Origin: Limosilactobacillus caccae
GTDB lineage: Bacteria > Bacillota > Bacilli > Lactobacillales > Lactobacillaceae
Length of the DNA stretch: 64,000 bases
Assembly: GCF_900156885.1 (NCBI RefSeq)
Contig: NZ_FTOY01000011.1
Coordinates: 293,501-357,500, forward strand
Direction of reading: 5' to 3'
Below the pieces are notes generated by a model. That model made no database searches, was not told the DNA's origin, and was given only the letters and a program-made list of their open reading frames with translations. This document shows positions 35,619-45,004 of this stretch, in pieces (positions within the stretch are counted from its first letter, which is position 1; each line of letters begins with the position of its first letter). Both the position numbers and the translations under genes were made by a program.

Positions 35619-38273
35619 ATGAAAGAATTAAAAAAGCTGAACAGTGCGCAAGTTCGGCGGATGTACCTCAAGTTCTTTGAGGAACACGGCCACAAAATTA
35701 TGCCAAGTGCTTCACTGGTGCCAGTAAATGACCCGACCTTACTCTGGATCAATTCCGGGGTAGCAACGATGAAGAAGTACTTTGATGGGAAAGTTGTTCC
35801 AGAAAATCCGCGGATGACTTCTTCCCAAAAGAGTATTCGGACCAATGATATTGAAAATGTCGGTAAGACGGCGCGCCACCACACCATGTTTGAAATGCTT
35901 GGGAACTTCTCTGTTGGGGATTACTTTAAAAATGAAGTTATTCCATGGGCATGGGAACTTTTGACTAGTGATGACTGGTTTGGCTTTGACCCCGAACGCT
36001 TGTACATCACCTACTACCCGAAGGACCACGATGCTTACAATAAGTGGCGCGAAGTCGGTGTTGCCGAGGACCACTTGATTGCGGATGAAGATAACTTCTG
36101 GGACATTGGTCAGGGTCCTTCCGGTCCAGACACTGAAATCTTCTATGACCGGGGACAGGAATTTAACAACCTGGCTGATGATGACCCAGAAAACTATCCT
36201 GGTGGTGAAAACGAACGTTACTTAGAAATTTGGAACATCGTTTTCAGTCAGTTCAACCACACGCCAGAAGATACTTACGAACCACTTCCGCATAAGAACA
36301 TTGATACGGGGATGGGGTTGGAACGGGTTGTTTCGATTTTTGAAAACGCCCCAACAAACTTTGAAACCGACCTCTTTATGCCGCTGATTAAGCAGACTGA
36401 AGAATTTAGTGGAACGAAGAAGTATGGTGAAAGCAAGGAAGATGACATTCAATTTAAGATCATCGCTGACCATATTCGGACAATTACCTTTGCCATTGGT
36501 GATGGCGCCTTACCATCAAATGTTGGGCGGGGCTATGTCATCCGGCGGTTGCTCCGGCGGGCAGTTGTTGCCGGTAAGAAGTTAGGAATTGATGAACCAT
36601 TCTTGGCCAAGATGGTGCCGACTGTCGGCAAGATTATGGAAGATTACTACCCGGATGTATTAAAGAATGCTGATTACATTGCCTCCGTGATCAAGTCAGA
36701 AGAAGACCGCTTTAGTGCAACCCTGAATGGGGGACTTAACCTTCTTAATGACGTGATCGCCGACGCCAAGAAGAGCGGGACCAACGAAATTGATGGGAAG
36801 ACTGCCTTCAAGCTCTATGACACTTACGGCTTCCCAATCGAACTGACCAAGGAATATGCCAGTGATGAAGGGCTGACGGTTGATGAGGCTGGCTTCCAGG
36901 CAGCCATGACTGAGCAGCAGAACCGGGCACGGAATGCGCGTGACATGGATAACGGGATGGGTGTCCAAACTGACTTGTGGACGGACTTCAAGGACGAAAG
37001 CAAGTATGTCGGATACACGGACCTAACCGTCAATGATGCCAAGGTAATTGGGTTAGCTCACGATGGTCAGCAAGCTGATAAGGCAGAACCGAGTGATGAA
37101 AACATCGAAGTGATCTTTGATGTGACTCCATTCTATGCGGAAATGGGGGGCCAAGTCGCTGATACTGGTGACATCATTGATAATTACGGTAAGCAAGTCG
37201 GCCGGGTTGTTGATGTTCAACATGCGCCCAACCAGCAAAACCTGCACCGGGTTGAACTGACAGCACCGCTTAAGAAGGGGGCCCGCTACAAACTGGTCGT
37301 TGACCGGATTCGCCACCTCAAGATCGAAAAGAACCACACTGCTACGCACTTGCTTGACCAAGCCTTGCGGAACGTGCTCGGTGGTCACACCCAACAAGCC
37401 GGATCATTAGTCGAGGAGCACTACCTGCGTTTTGACTTTAACCACTTTGGTCAAGTAACGGCAAAGGACCTTAAGGCGGTTGAACAGATGGTTAACGAAC
37501 AAATCTGGAAGGAAATCCCCGTTAAGACCGTTGAAACAGACATTGATTCCGCTAAGGAAATGGGGGCAATTGCCCTCTTCTCCGATAAGTACGGTGATAA
37601 GGTCCGGGTTGTTAAGATTGGGGACTACAACACCGAATTTTGTGGTGGGGACCATGTTAAGAACACTAACGAACTAGGCCTCTTTAAGATTGTTTCTGAA
37701 GGGGGAGTCGGCGCAGGTGTTCGCCGGATTGAAGCTGTTACTGCAAGTGATGCCTTTAAGTTCTTGCAAGACCGTGATGACTTACTGACCCAGGTCGCAG
37801 GAGACCTGAAGGTTGCCCAGATTAAGGAAGTACCTCACCAGGTTAAGACATTACAAAGCGAGCTAAAGGCGGCCCAAAAGGAAAGCGAAGCATTGCAGGC
37901 AAAGATTGCCGCTCAACAGGCTAATAATGTCTTTGAAGATGTTAAGGAAACTAAGCAGGGAAGCCTAATTGCTGCTGAAGTTAAGGTTGCCGGAATGGGC
38001 CAATTACGGCAATTAGCTGATACTTGGCGGGCCAAGGCACTCTCTGATGTCCTTGTCCTTGCAACCGCTAATGACGGCAAGGCTAACCTATTAGTTGCAG
38101 TGAGTGATGATAAGGTTAAGGATGGCATCAAGGCTGGTGACTTGATTAAGGCCATTGCGCCCGCAATCAATGGGGGCGGTGGTGGCCGGCCGAACCTTGC
38201 CCAAGCTGGTGGAAAGAACCCGGCTGGAATCCAAGATGCTCTAAAGCAAGCGGTAGAATACTTGGAAAAATAA
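35619..38273 (+). CDS. alaS: alanine--tRNA ligase
   Basis: AlaRS charges tRNA-Ala. The 884 residues start at ATG 35619 (the preceding in-frame TTG is less likely). The class II catalytic core covers about 1-250 (motif 2 region RTNDIENVGKTARHHTMFE), and the tRNA-recognition domain follows to about 460. The editing domain has HTATH (about 570) and CGGDH (about 670), and the C-Ala domain ends with GGGGGRPNLAQAGG. Under T-box control. A terminator follows. Confidence 0.97.
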   Translation: MKELKKLNSAQVRRMYLKFFEEHGHKIMPSASLVPVNDPTLLWINSGVATMKKYFDGKVVPENPRMTSSQKSIRTNDIENVGKTARHHTMFEMLGNFSVGDYFKNEVIPWAWELLTSDDWFGFDPERLYITYYPKDHDAYNKWREVGVAEDHLIADEDNFWDIGQGPSGPDTEIFYDRGQEFNNLADDDPENYPGGENERYLEIWNIVFSQFNHTPEDTYEPLPHKNIDTGMGLERVVSIFENAPTNFETDLFMPLIKQTEEFSGTKKYGESKEDDIQFKIIADHIRTITFAIGDGALPSNVGRGYVIRRLLRRAVVAGKKLGIDEPFLAKMVPTVGKIMEDYYPDVLKNADYIASVIKSEEDRFSATLNGGLNLLNDVIADAKKSGTNEIDGKTAFKLYDTYGFPIELTKEYASDEGLTVDEAGFQAAMTEQQNRARNARDMDNGMGVQTDLWTDFKDESKYVGYTDLTVNDAKVIGLAHDGQQADKAEPSDENIEVIFDVTPFYAEMGGQVADTGDIIDNYGKQVGRVVDVQHAPNQQNLHRVELTAPLKKGARYKLVVDRIRHLKIEKNHTATHLLDQALRNVLGGHTQQAGSLVEEHYLRFDFNHFGQVTAKDLKAVEQMVNEQIWKEIPVKTVETDIDSAKEMGAIALFSDKYGDKVRVVKIGDYNTEFCGGDHVKNTNELGLFKIVSEGGVGAGVRRIEAVTASDAFKFLQDRDDLLTQVAGDLKVAQIKEVPHQVKTLQSELKAAQKESEALQAKIAAQQANNVFEDVKETKQGSLIAAEVKVAGMGQLRQLADTWRAKALSDVLVLATANDGKANLLVAVSDDKVKDGIKAGDLIKAIAPAINGGGGGRPNLAQAGGKNPAGIQDALKQAVEYLEK

Positions 38274-38279
38274 GCAATT

Positions 38280-38308
38280 AAAGATCGGGATTACCCCGGT
38301 CTTTTTTA
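38280..38308 (+). terminator. terminator after alaS
   Basis: AAGATCGGG - ATTA - CCCCGGTCTT with TTTTT. Confidence 0.88.
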
Positions 38309-38354
38309 CTGGCCGAAATTAGATTACTATTTACTTACAAAAGGCGCCTGTAAA

Positions 38355-38383
38355 TTGAGCTTTCTTGTGGAATATAGTAAAAT
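38355..38383 (+). promoter_or_regulatory. promoter of ireB-ruvX-DUF1292
   Basis: TTGAGC (38355-38360), 17 nt spacer, TAAAAT (38378-38383). Confidence 0.7.
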
Positions 38384-38418
38384 AGAAAGTCGAATAGAAT
38401 ATCTGGAGGTGACGAGTG

Positions 38419-38685
38419 ATGGCTACAAATGATAAAACGATGTTCTTTGATTTTGGTCAAGAACGTCAAGAAGACATTAAACAAACGCTTAAGACGGTAT
38501 ATGAATCATTAGAAGAAAAGGGGTACAACCCGATTAACCAGATTGTGGGGTATCTTTTGTCAGGTGATCCGGCATACATTCCGCGTTTAAACGATGCGCG
38601 TAACTTAATTCGTCAGCATGAACGTGACGAAATCATTGAAGAACTCGTGCGGTCATACCTGAAGAATAATGGTGAGACTAAATGA
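38419..38685 (+). CDS. ireB: IreB family regulatory phosphoprotein (UPF0297)
   Basis: This is a small cytoplasmic protein of 88 residues. Its Enterococcus homologue is phosphorylated by the Ser/Thr kinase IreK and affects cephalosporin resistance. Conserved features are DKTMFFDFG at the N-terminus and the [21 protein letters not shown] block (about 40-60). I use ATG 38419 because the GGAGGTGA SD is too close to the GTG at 38416. It overlaps ruvX by 4 nt (ATGA), which implies coupled translation. Confidence 0.93.
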   Translation: MATNDKTMFFDFGQERQEDIKQTLKTVYESLEEKGYNPINQIVGYLLSGDPAYIPRLNDARNLIRQHERDEIIEELVRSYLKNNGETK

Positions 38686-39125
38686 GGTTAATGGGATTAG
38701 ATGTCGGGTCTAAGACGGTTGGAATTTCGGTTAGTGACCCCCTCGGTTGGACGGCCCAGGCGGTTGAGATTATTCCAATCGACGAGGAAAATGAAGTCTT
38801 TGGCATTGACCGGGTAGCAGAGTTAGTCCAAAAAGAGCAGGTTGCTGGGTTTGTCATCGGCCTGCCAAAGAACATGAATAACACAGAAGGCCCCCGGGTC
38901 GAAGCATCACAGCATTACGGTGAGCTGTTGCAAGCACGTTTTCCAGATATTCCAATTGATTTTCAAGATGAACGGCTAACAACAGTGGAAGCACACCGGA
39001 TGCTCGTTGAAGAGGCTGATATTTCACGGGCCAAGCAAAAAAAGGTAATTGATGAAGTCGCGGCGACGTTTATCTTGCAGAGTTACTTAGACCGTCATGG
39101 CCGCCTTGTCGCAAAATTAAAATGA
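38682..39125 (+). CDS. ruvX: Holliday junction resolvase-like protein RuvX/YqgF
   Basis: This is an RNase H-fold nuclease of the YqgF family, linked to 16S rRNA 5' end processing and proposed as a Holliday junction resolvase. The 147 residues show the catalytic [15 protein letters not shown] start (Asp in LDVGSKT), VIGLPKNMN, the DERLTTVEA motif (about 100) and a terminal DEVAA acid (about 127). It starts within the ireB stop. The ireB-ruvX-DUF1292 order after alaS is standard in Lactobacillales. Confidence 0.93.
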   Translation: MRLMGLDVGSKTVGISVSDPLGWTAQAVEIIPIDEENEVFGIDRVAELVQKEQVAGFVIGLPKNMNNTEGPRVEASQHYGELLQARFPDIPIDFQDERLTTVEAHRMLVEEADISRAKQKKVIDEVAATFILQSYLDRHGRLVAKLK

Positions 39126-39134
39126 GGAATTATT

Positions 39135-39434
39135 ATGAGTAAACAACAAGAAAACAACGAAAACTTAATTACTTTGATTGATGAAGATGGTAACGAACAA
39201 CTATTTAAGGAATTGTTCACCTTTGACTCCGATGACTACGGTAAGTCATACATCTTTATTTATCCGGCAGAACAAGAGAATGACGAATCAGTTGATATTC
39301 AAGCTTACATCGTCACTGATAATCAGGATGACGACGGCCAGGACCTTGTTCCAATTGAAGATGATAAGGAATGGGACATGGTTGAAGAAGTCTTAAACAC
39401 ATTCCTTGATAACGATGGTAATTTTAAAGCTTAG
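39135..39434 (+). CDS. DUF1292 protein (YrzB-like)
   Basis: This is a 99-residue, strongly acidic protein of unknown function, conserved behind ruvX in Firmicutes. Typical features are LIDEDGNEQLFKELFTFDSDDYGKSYIFIYPA and the C-terminal DKEWDMVEEVLNTFL. SD GAGGAA is near the ATG. A strong terminator follows. Confidence 0.9.
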   Translation: MSKQQENNENLITLIDEDGNEQLFKELFTFDSDDYGKSYIFIYPAEQENDESVDIQAYIVTDNQDDDGQDLVPIEDDKEWDMVEEVLNTFLDNDGNFKA

Positions 39435-39456
39435 TCTTCACAACTAAATCAAAGTA

Positions 39457-39500
39457 ATAAAGGGAACTGCGAAGTAGATGTCGCAGTCCCTTTATTCTTT
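39457..39500 (+). terminator. terminator after the ireB operon
   Basis: AATAAAGGGAACTGCGA - AGTAGATG - TCGCAGTCCCTTTATTCTTT. Strong stem; read-through to cvpA is possible as no clear promoter is seen for it. Confidence 0.9.
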
Positions 39501-39524
39501 AAGAACGAAAATAGGGGCACCAGG

Positions 39525-40052
39525 ATGGTTTTAACAACATTTATTATCTTAATTTTATTAGGCTGCTTTATTAATGGCCGGCGACGGGGACTGTTGGCGA
39601 TGGTTTTAATGCTCGGAACTTATATCATCGCCTGGCTGGTCGCCCGGCAAGGGACCCAGCTGGTCGGCAGTTGGCTAAAGTCCTTTTTGCCACCGATTGG
39701 CGAATCAGCAACTTTTTCTGCCAACTTGTTAAACAATATCAATAGCAACCTGTTCTTTTATAACGGGGTTGCCTTTATGGTAATTTTTACCGCAGTATCA
39801 ATTATTTGTCATTGGGGGATTCGTCAATTAAACTGGATAAGACACCTCCCAATTATCGGCACAGTTGACCAACTGGTTGGCGGCCTGATTTCTTTTTTAA
39901 TCGGTTATGTGATTATTTATGTTGTCTTGATTGTGATGCAGCTGTGGCCAGGGGAGTGGTGGCAGCTGCAGATTGCCAATTCTGGGTTAGCCCGTTTTAT
40001 CATCACGCAGACACCAGGGATGGCGCAGTTAGTGATTCATACTCTTATTTGA
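39525..40052 (+). CDS. cvpA: CvpA family membrane protein
   Basis: This is a membrane protein of 175 residues with four hydrophobic segments and the conserved N-terminal INGRRRGLL turn. The family is named after colicin V production in E. coli but its role in Gram-positives is unknown. It directly precedes mutS2 (10 bp), which is the standard pair in Firmicutes. SD is weak (AGGGGCACC). Confidence 0.85.
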   Translation: MVLTTFIILILLGCFINGRRRGLLAMVLMLGTYIIAWLVARQGTQLVGSWLKSFLPPIGESATFSANLLNNINSNLFFYNGVAFMVIFTAVSIICHWGIRQLNWIRHLPIIGTVDQLVGGLISFLIGYVIIYVVLIVMQLWPGEWWQLQIANSGLARFIITQTPGMAQLVIHTLI

Positions 40053-40062
40053 GGAGGATAAA

Positions 40063-42438
40063 ATGAACGATAAAATTTTAGAAACACTTGAATTTGACCG
40101 GATTAAGGGCCAGCTTGCCCAGTACTTAGTTTCAGCGGCTGGACAGCGGGAATTAGCAGCCCTTCGTCCGCAAACAGATTACCAAGCAGTACAGGACTTA
40201 TTGGTTGAGACGACGGACGGGGCCGATATCTTACGGCTAGAAGATGGTATCCCGATTCCCCAACTAGCGAACATCAAGCCGCAGTTAAAGCGGTTAAAAA
40301 TTAAGGCCAACCTCAACGGGACAGAACTTGCCCAGATTACGAAGGTATTGCAAACCAGCATGAGCGTGAAGAACTTTTTTGACGAGATGCGGGAGAAGAA
40401 GGTGCGCTTGCGGGTCTTAAACGACCAGGTAGACCAACTAGTAACGATTCCGTCAATCACCCAGCGCTTAACCCGGTCAATTGACCCCGATGGGCGGATT
40501 AATGATGAGGCGTCAGCAAAGTTGCATGGAATCCGCCAACTGATCACCAAGACGGAGACGATGATCCACCAGCAAATGGAAAACTACACCCGGGGGAAGA
40601 ATGCCAAGTACCTGAGTGAACCAATCGTGACATTACGGAACGAGCGGTACGTAATTCCGGTAATTGCCCGTTACCGCAACAAATTTGGCGGGGTCGTCCA
40701 TGACCAGAGTGCCAGTGGCCAGACCTTATATATCGAACCGGCTGCCGTTGTTGACTCGAATAACCGGTTACGGCAAGCACAAATCGAAGAACGGCAAGAG
40801 ATGCGGCGGGTCTTAATGGAACTTTCAAAACTGATTGCCCCGTACCGGCATGATATTGGGCAAAACGAGACAATCCTTGGCCACCTCGACTTTATCAATG
40901 CAAAGGCACGCTGGGCACATGATACTAAGGCCACCCTCCCATTGTTGAGTAAGGAGAACCATGTTTTCCTTCGCCAGGCACGTCACCCGTTGATTGATCC
41001 CCAACGAGTAGTGGCCAATGACATTAAGATTGGGGACGACTACCAGGCAATTGTGATTACCGGGCCAAACACCGGTGGGAAGACGATCACCTTAAAGACA
41101 TTAGGAATTATCCAGCTGATGGGGCAATCCGGCCTCTTTATCCCTGCTAATGAAGGCAGTACAATTGGCATTTTTGATAATATTTTTGCTGATATCGGGG
41201 ATGAGCAGTCACTGGAACAAAACCTGAGTACCTTCTCTGGGCACATGGACGGGGTTAAATCAATCCTTGAGCAAATCACCGACCAGAGTTTGATCTTACT
41301 CGATGAGCTGGGTGCCGGGACTGACCCGAAGGAAGGGGCAGCGCTCGCCATGGCGATTCTCGATGAGATTGGCGCCAAGGGGAGTATGGTTGTCATTACG
41401 ACCCACTATCCGGAATTGAAGATTTACGGCTATGACCGGGCAAAGACAATCAATGCTAGTATGGAATTTGACCAGGAAACCCTGCAGCCGACTTACCACT
41501 TGCTCTTAGGGGTACCGGGACAGTCTAATGGGCTGGAGATTGCGCAACGCTTAGGGATTTCCTCGACAATTATTGATGAGGCGCGTGCGCTGGTCAGCGA
41601 TGACAGCCAGGACCTAAATAAGATGATTGGTGACCTCGTTGAGCAACGAAAGAAGGCCCGGGAAGAGAGTGAACGGCTTGCCAAGCTGGTAGCAGAAAAT
41701 AAGCAGACCCAGCAAGAACTAACTGAAAAGCTCGGCCGCTTTAATGAGCAACGGGATAAGCTATACGAACAGGCGCGTTCGAAGGCCAACCACCAAGTAT
41801 CAATGGCGAAGAGAAAGGCCGACCGTATTATCCACCATCTCCGCCAGCTAGAAGTTCAGCAGGGGGGCCATGTAAAGGAGAACGAGTTAATCGATGCGCA
41901 GGGGAAATTAAATGCCTTGCACCAAGATAATCCGCGTCTGCGGCATAATTCTGTCTTACAGCGGGCCAAACAAAAGCATGACCTGCATAAGGGGGATGCC
42001 GTCCTCGTCAAATCCTATGGCCAGTATGGTGAACTGCTTTCCAAGCGGGGAAATCATAAGTGGGAAGTTCAAATTGGAATCCTCAAGATGGCAATTGATG
42101 AACGTGATCTTGAAAAGGTCGCTAAAAAAGACCTTCCCCGGGAAAAAGATGCCCAACGGCGACCACGGGCGGCGGTTCACACGACCCAGACGAGGAAGAC
42201 CTCTGCACGTTTAGACCTGCGTGGTCACCGTTATGAACAAGCGATGAGTGAGCTGAGCGACTTTATCGATCACGCCTTGCTAAATAACTTATCGACGGTC
42301 ACGGTTATCCACGGTAAGGGAACCGGTGCATTGCGGAAGGGGACCCAGCAGTACCTCCAAAGCAATCCGCGGGTGAAATCATTTAGCTATGCGGCACCAA
42401 ATGCTGGTGGCGATGGGGCGACAATCGTTAACTTATGA
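40063..42438 (+). CDS. mutS2: endonuclease MutS2
   Basis: MutS2 is not a mismatch-repair protein. It suppresses recombination and, in B. subtilis, rescues collided ribosomes (also called RqcU). The 791 residues lack the MutS mismatch domain. They have the core and ATPase (GPNTGGKT about 332, LLDELGAGTDP about 408), a long coiled coil with a KOW-like region (KGDAVLVKSYGQYGEL) and a C-terminal Smr nuclease domain (LDLRGHR about 716, HGKGTGALR about 752). SD GAGGAGG. Confidence 0.95.
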   Translation: MNDKILETLEFDRIKGQLAQYLVSAAGQRELAALRPQTDYQAVQDLLVETTDGADILRLEDGIPIPQLANIKPQLKRLKIKANLNGTELAQITKVLQTSMSVKNFFDEMREKKVRLRVLNDQVDQLVTIPSITQRLTRSIDPDGRINDEASAKLHGIRQLITKTETMIHQQMENYTRGKNAKYLSEPIVTLRNERYVIPVIARYRNKFGGVVHDQSASGQTLYIEPAAVVDSNNRLRQAQIEERQEMRRVLMELSKLIAPYRHDIGQNETILGHLDFINAKARWAHDTKATLPLLSKENHVFLRQARHPLIDPQRVVANDIKIGDDYQAIVITGPNTGGKTITLKTLGIIQLMGQSGLFIPANEGSTIGIFDNIFADIGDEQSLEQNLSTFSGHMDGVKSILEQITDQSLILLDELGAGTDPKEGAALAMAILDEIGAKGSMVVITTHYPELKIYGYDRAKTINASMEFDQETLQPTYHLLLGVPGQSNGLEIAQRLGISSTIIDEARALVSDDSQDLNKMIGDLVEQRKKAREESERLAKLVAENKQTQQELTEKLGRFNEQRDKLYEQARSKANHQVSMAKRKADRIIHHLRQLEVQQGGHVKENELIDAQGKLNALHQDNPRLRHNSVLQRAKQKHDLHKGDAVLVKSYGQYGELLSKRGNHKWEVQIGILKMAIDERDLEKVAKKDLPREKDAQRRPRAAVHTTQTRKTSARLDLRGHRYEQAMSELSDFIDHALLNNLSTVTVIHGKGTGALRKGTQQYLQSNPRVKSFSYAAPNAGGDGATIVNL

Positions 42439-42454
42439 TTTGCAAGCAGGGAAA

Positions 42455-42483
42455 ATGACATCTGAAAAGGGATTTGTTAGAAT
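42455..42483 (+). promoter_or_regulatory. promoter of trxA
   Basis: ATGACA (42455-42460), 17 nt spacer, extended -10 TGT-TAGAAT (TAGAAT at 42478-42483). Confidence 0.7.
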
Positions 42484-42514
42484 AACGATATTAGGATTAA
42501 GGAGGAACTAAATA

Positions 42515-42823
42515 ATGGCTGTAAATGTAACAACTGACCAAAGCTTTGAACAAGATACTGCTACTGGTGTTACCTTAACGGACTTCTGGGCTACCTGGTG
42601 TGGTCCATGTCGGATGCAATCACCAGTTGTCGATGCATTGTCAGAAAAGATGGCAGATGTTAAGTTCTTTAAGATGGATGTTGACGAGTATCCTGAGACT
42701 GCCCAAAAGTTCAGGATCATGAGTATCCCAACCTTACTGGTTAAAAAAGATGGTGAAGTCGTTGACCAGATTGTTGGTTACCACAGCGAAGACCAATTAA
42801 AGCAAATCCTGCAACAATATTAG
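42515..42823 (+). CDS. trxA: thioredoxin
   Basis: TrxA is the general cytoplasmic dithiol reductant. The 102 residues have the active site WCGPC (Cys29, Cys32), the cis-proline region MSIPTL near residue 73 and the classical length. SD AAGGAGG. It stands alone between its own promoter and a bidirectional terminator. Confidence 0.97.
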   Translation: MAVNVTTDQSFEQDTATGVTLTDFWATWCGPCRMQSPVVDALSEKMADVKFFKMDVDEYPETAQKFRIMSIPTLLVKKDGEVVDQIVGYHSEDQLKQILQQY

Positions 42824-42843
42824 GCGGACTCCTTTGTTGATCA

Positions 42844-42880
42844 AAAAAAGACTAGCGAGAATTTTTCGCTAGTCTTTTTT
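42844..42880. terminator. bidirectional terminator between trxA and yslB
   Basis: AAAAAAAGACTAGCGA - GAATTTT - TCGCTAGTCTTTTTT. Flanked by A-run and T-run, it serves both convergent genes. The yslB stop codon lies inside the right arm. Confidence 0.93.
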
Positions 42881-43453
42881 AGTGGAATCTTTAGCTGCCT
42901 CCTCTTTCTTTCCCTTCTTTTTGCGCTTCAAGCCGAAGAGGGAGGTCTCTTTTTTATCGTGGGGTTCTTTGTCAGGGCGGTCGATGTCGATAAAGGTTAC
43001 CATTTCAGTGTGCTCGTTGTCTGCGGAGCTCAGGGGGTCATTTTGCACTAAAATTTCAACGTAGTCACGGTGGAGGTCAAAAACTTTTGACTCGGCAACA
43101 GTGCCAAGCTGAAATTCAATTTCCTGGGCGAGAAAACCACATTCAAGGCCAAAGGAGGTTTCCTCATCGTTGCGTTGGATCCGTTCCTTGACGATTGGCC
43201 CCGTTAACCGCCAAATTTGGCTCGTGTTACTCTTCTTCCGTTGGACTAAGCGGCCAAAGCCAAGTTGATTGGTCAAGTAGATTAAGTCCTCACTGGTAGC
43301 GACGGGGTAGACCCGGGCAAGGTCTTTACCGATCCAGTAAAGCATCTCGTCCGTTTCCTTTCCTAGGATCGCGGGTAAGATTACATCCCGCATTGTGCCA
43401 GCTGCTAACCCCTGATGACCCTGAAGTAACTGGTTATATAATTTTTGACTCAT
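42869..43453 (-). CDS. yslB: YslB family protein (DUF2507)
   Basis: This is a cytoplasmic protein of 194 residues from the ATG at 43453 (SD GGAGCGAG); an upstream in-frame TTG at 43477 lies before that SD. The first 140 residues form the DUF2507 domain, related to the V4R/TRAPP Bet3-like fold (RDVILPAILGKETDEMLYWIGKDLAR). The tail is low-complexity and Lys-rich (GLKRKKKGKKEEAAKDS). Function is unknown. Its last codons and TAG fall inside the bidirectional terminator. It is divergent from murI. Confidence 0.85.
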   Translation of the reverse strand: MSQKLYNQLLQGHQGLAAGTMRDVILPAILGKETDEMLYWIGKDLARVYPVATSEDLIYLTNQLGFGRLVQRKKSNTSQIWRLTGPIVKERIQRNDEETSFGLECGFLAQEIEFQLGTVAESKVFDLHRDYVEILVQNDPLSSADNEHTEMVTFIDIDRPDKEPHDKKETSLFGLKRKKKGKKEEAAKDSTKKD

Positions 43454-43531
43454 AATCAACTCGCTCCTTTTTAGCAATCATTCTTATTATACTTAAAAAT
43501 AAGGATCTTAATAGGTCAAAAAGAGAAAAAC

Positions 43532-43560
43532 TTGCAAAATATTACGGAGAAAAGGATAAT
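43532..43560 (+). promoter_or_regulatory. promoter of murI
   Basis: TTGCAA (43532-43537), 17 nt spacer, GATAAT (43555-43560). Confidence 0.7.
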
Positions 43561-43607
43561 ATAGTTTCAAAGCTTTAAACGTTTTAACTTTAACGAGGTG
43601 TCAAAGA

Positions 43608-44408
43608 ATGGATAAGCGACCAATTGGGATTATGGATTCTGGCTTGGGTGGCCTGTCTGTTACCCGGGTATTACGTGATCAGTTGCCGGCAGAATCAGTA
43701 ATATTTGTTGGCGACCAGGGACATTTCCCTTATGGGACCAAGACTAAGGAACAGGTCCAGCGTTTTGCATTGGCAATTGGTGAATTTTTAGTAGCCCAGC
43801 AGGCAAAGTTAATGATTATTGCCTGCAATACAGCAACGGCGGCGGCATTACCGCTCTTGCAACAGCAACTACCAATTCCCGTAATCGGCGTTATTGAGCC
43901 GGGGGCAATTGCGGCGACAAAGCATGGTTACCAAAAAATTGGTGTTATTGGGACGGAATCAACAATTAAAAACGGGGCATATGAACGGACCCTGGCAAAG
44001 CTGGCCCCTGATTTGACGGTGATTAGTCAGCCTGCCCAGCCGTTGGTGTCAATTGTTGAACACGGGCAGACCGGGACCAAAAAAGCCCAGCAGGCGGTTG
44101 ATCGTGAATTGGCAGTTTATGATCACCAGCAGATTCAGGCATTGATCCTGGGATGCACCCACTTCCCATTTCTGCAGCAGGAGATTAGCAATAAGCTAGG
44201 GGACAATGTGCGACTGATTGATCCGGCCTTTGAAACAATTAGCCAGACCAAGGACTTACTTACTAGCCGTGGCCTGTTAAGTGATGGTCGCAAACCAGCG
44301 ATTGACTTATATTCAACGGGGGACGTAAAAGACCTCGTTGCCGGCGCTGACAAATGGCTGCCAGATGGTTATACAAGGTGTCAACACCTTGACTTAAGGG
44401 AGGACTAG
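43608..44408 (+). CDS. murI: glutamate racemase
   Basis: MurI makes D-glutamate for peptidoglycan. The 266 residues have the IGIMDSGLGGLSV start, catalytic cysteines in IACNTATA (about 73) and LGCTHFP (about 184), and the usual length. It begins a murI-rdgB-phosphoesterase-CBS operon with very short gaps (3 to 10 bp), the order seen in many lactobacilli. Confidence 0.95.
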   Translation: MDKRPIGIMDSGLGGLSVTRVLRDQLPAESVIFVGDQGHFPYGTKTKEQVQRFALAIGEFLVAQQAKLMIIACNTATAAALPLLQQQLPIPVIGVIEPGAIAATKHGYQKIGVIGTESTIKNGAYERTLAKLAPDLTVISQPAQPLVSIVEHGQTGTKKAQQAVDRELAVYDHQQIQALILGCTHFPFLQQEISNKLGDNVRLIDPAFETISQTKDLLTSRGLLSDGRKPAIDLYSTGDVKDLVAGADKWLPDGYTRCQHLDLRED

Positions 44409-44411
44409 GGA

Positions 44412-45002
44412 ATGAAAACAATCGTGATTGCAACGAAGAATGCGGGAAAAGCGCGGGAGTACCGGGAGATGTTAGCGCCGCTGGGCATCACCGTAAAGAC
44501 GTTAGCGGACTTTCCACCAATTAAGATTGACGAGAACGGGCAGACCTTTGAAGAAAATGCGACGATTAAGGCCAAGACCGCAGCGGCAGCGTTAAATTTA
44601 CCAGTGATGGCCGATGACTCTGGCCTGGTTGTCGATGCCCTTAATGGCGCACCTGGTGTTCATTCTGCCCGGTATGCGGGTGACCATGATGACCAGGCGA
44701 ATAATGCCAAATTATTGGCGGAACTAGCCACTGTTCCGGATGAGCAACGGACAGCTCATTTTCATACGACCATTGTGGCAATTAAGCCGGATGGCAGCAA
44801 ACTGGTCGCCAATGGCCGGGTTGATGGCCACATCCTTCATGAGCTGACTGGTAAAAACGGTTTTGGCTACGATCCGTTGTTCTACGTTGACGAACTGCAG
44901 TGCGCAATGGCAGAATTGACAGCCGCCCAAAAGAACCGGGTGAGTCATCGTGGCCGGGCACTGCGGGAATTTATGCAAAAATTTAATGATTGGTGGGCTT
45001 GA
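44412..45002 (+). CDS. rdgB: XTP/dITP diphosphatase (HAM1/RdgB family)
   Basis: This house-cleaning pyrophosphatase removes inosine and xanthosine triphosphates from the nucleotide pool. The 196 residues show ATKNAGKAREY (6-16), the central DDSGLVVDALNGAPGVHSAR (about 67-86) and the FGYDPLF motif (about 152). SD GGGAGGACTAGGG. Start 3 bp after the murI stop. Confidence 0.94.
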   Translation: MKTIVIATKNAGKAREYREMLAPLGITVKTLADFPPIKIDENGQTFEENATIKAKTAAAALNLPVMADDSGLVVDALNGAPGVHSARYAGDHDDQANNAKLLAELATVPDEQRTAHFHTTIVAIKPDGSKLVANGRVDGHILHELTGKNGFGYDPLFYVDELQCAMAELTAAQKNRVSHRGRALREFMQKFNDWWA

Positions 45003-45004
45003 TT

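Noticed and set aside
41912..42214. 100-residue alternative-frame ORF inside mutS2
   Set aside because: It overlaps the conserved KOW-like and linker region of MutS2, which is intact, and has no independent signals.
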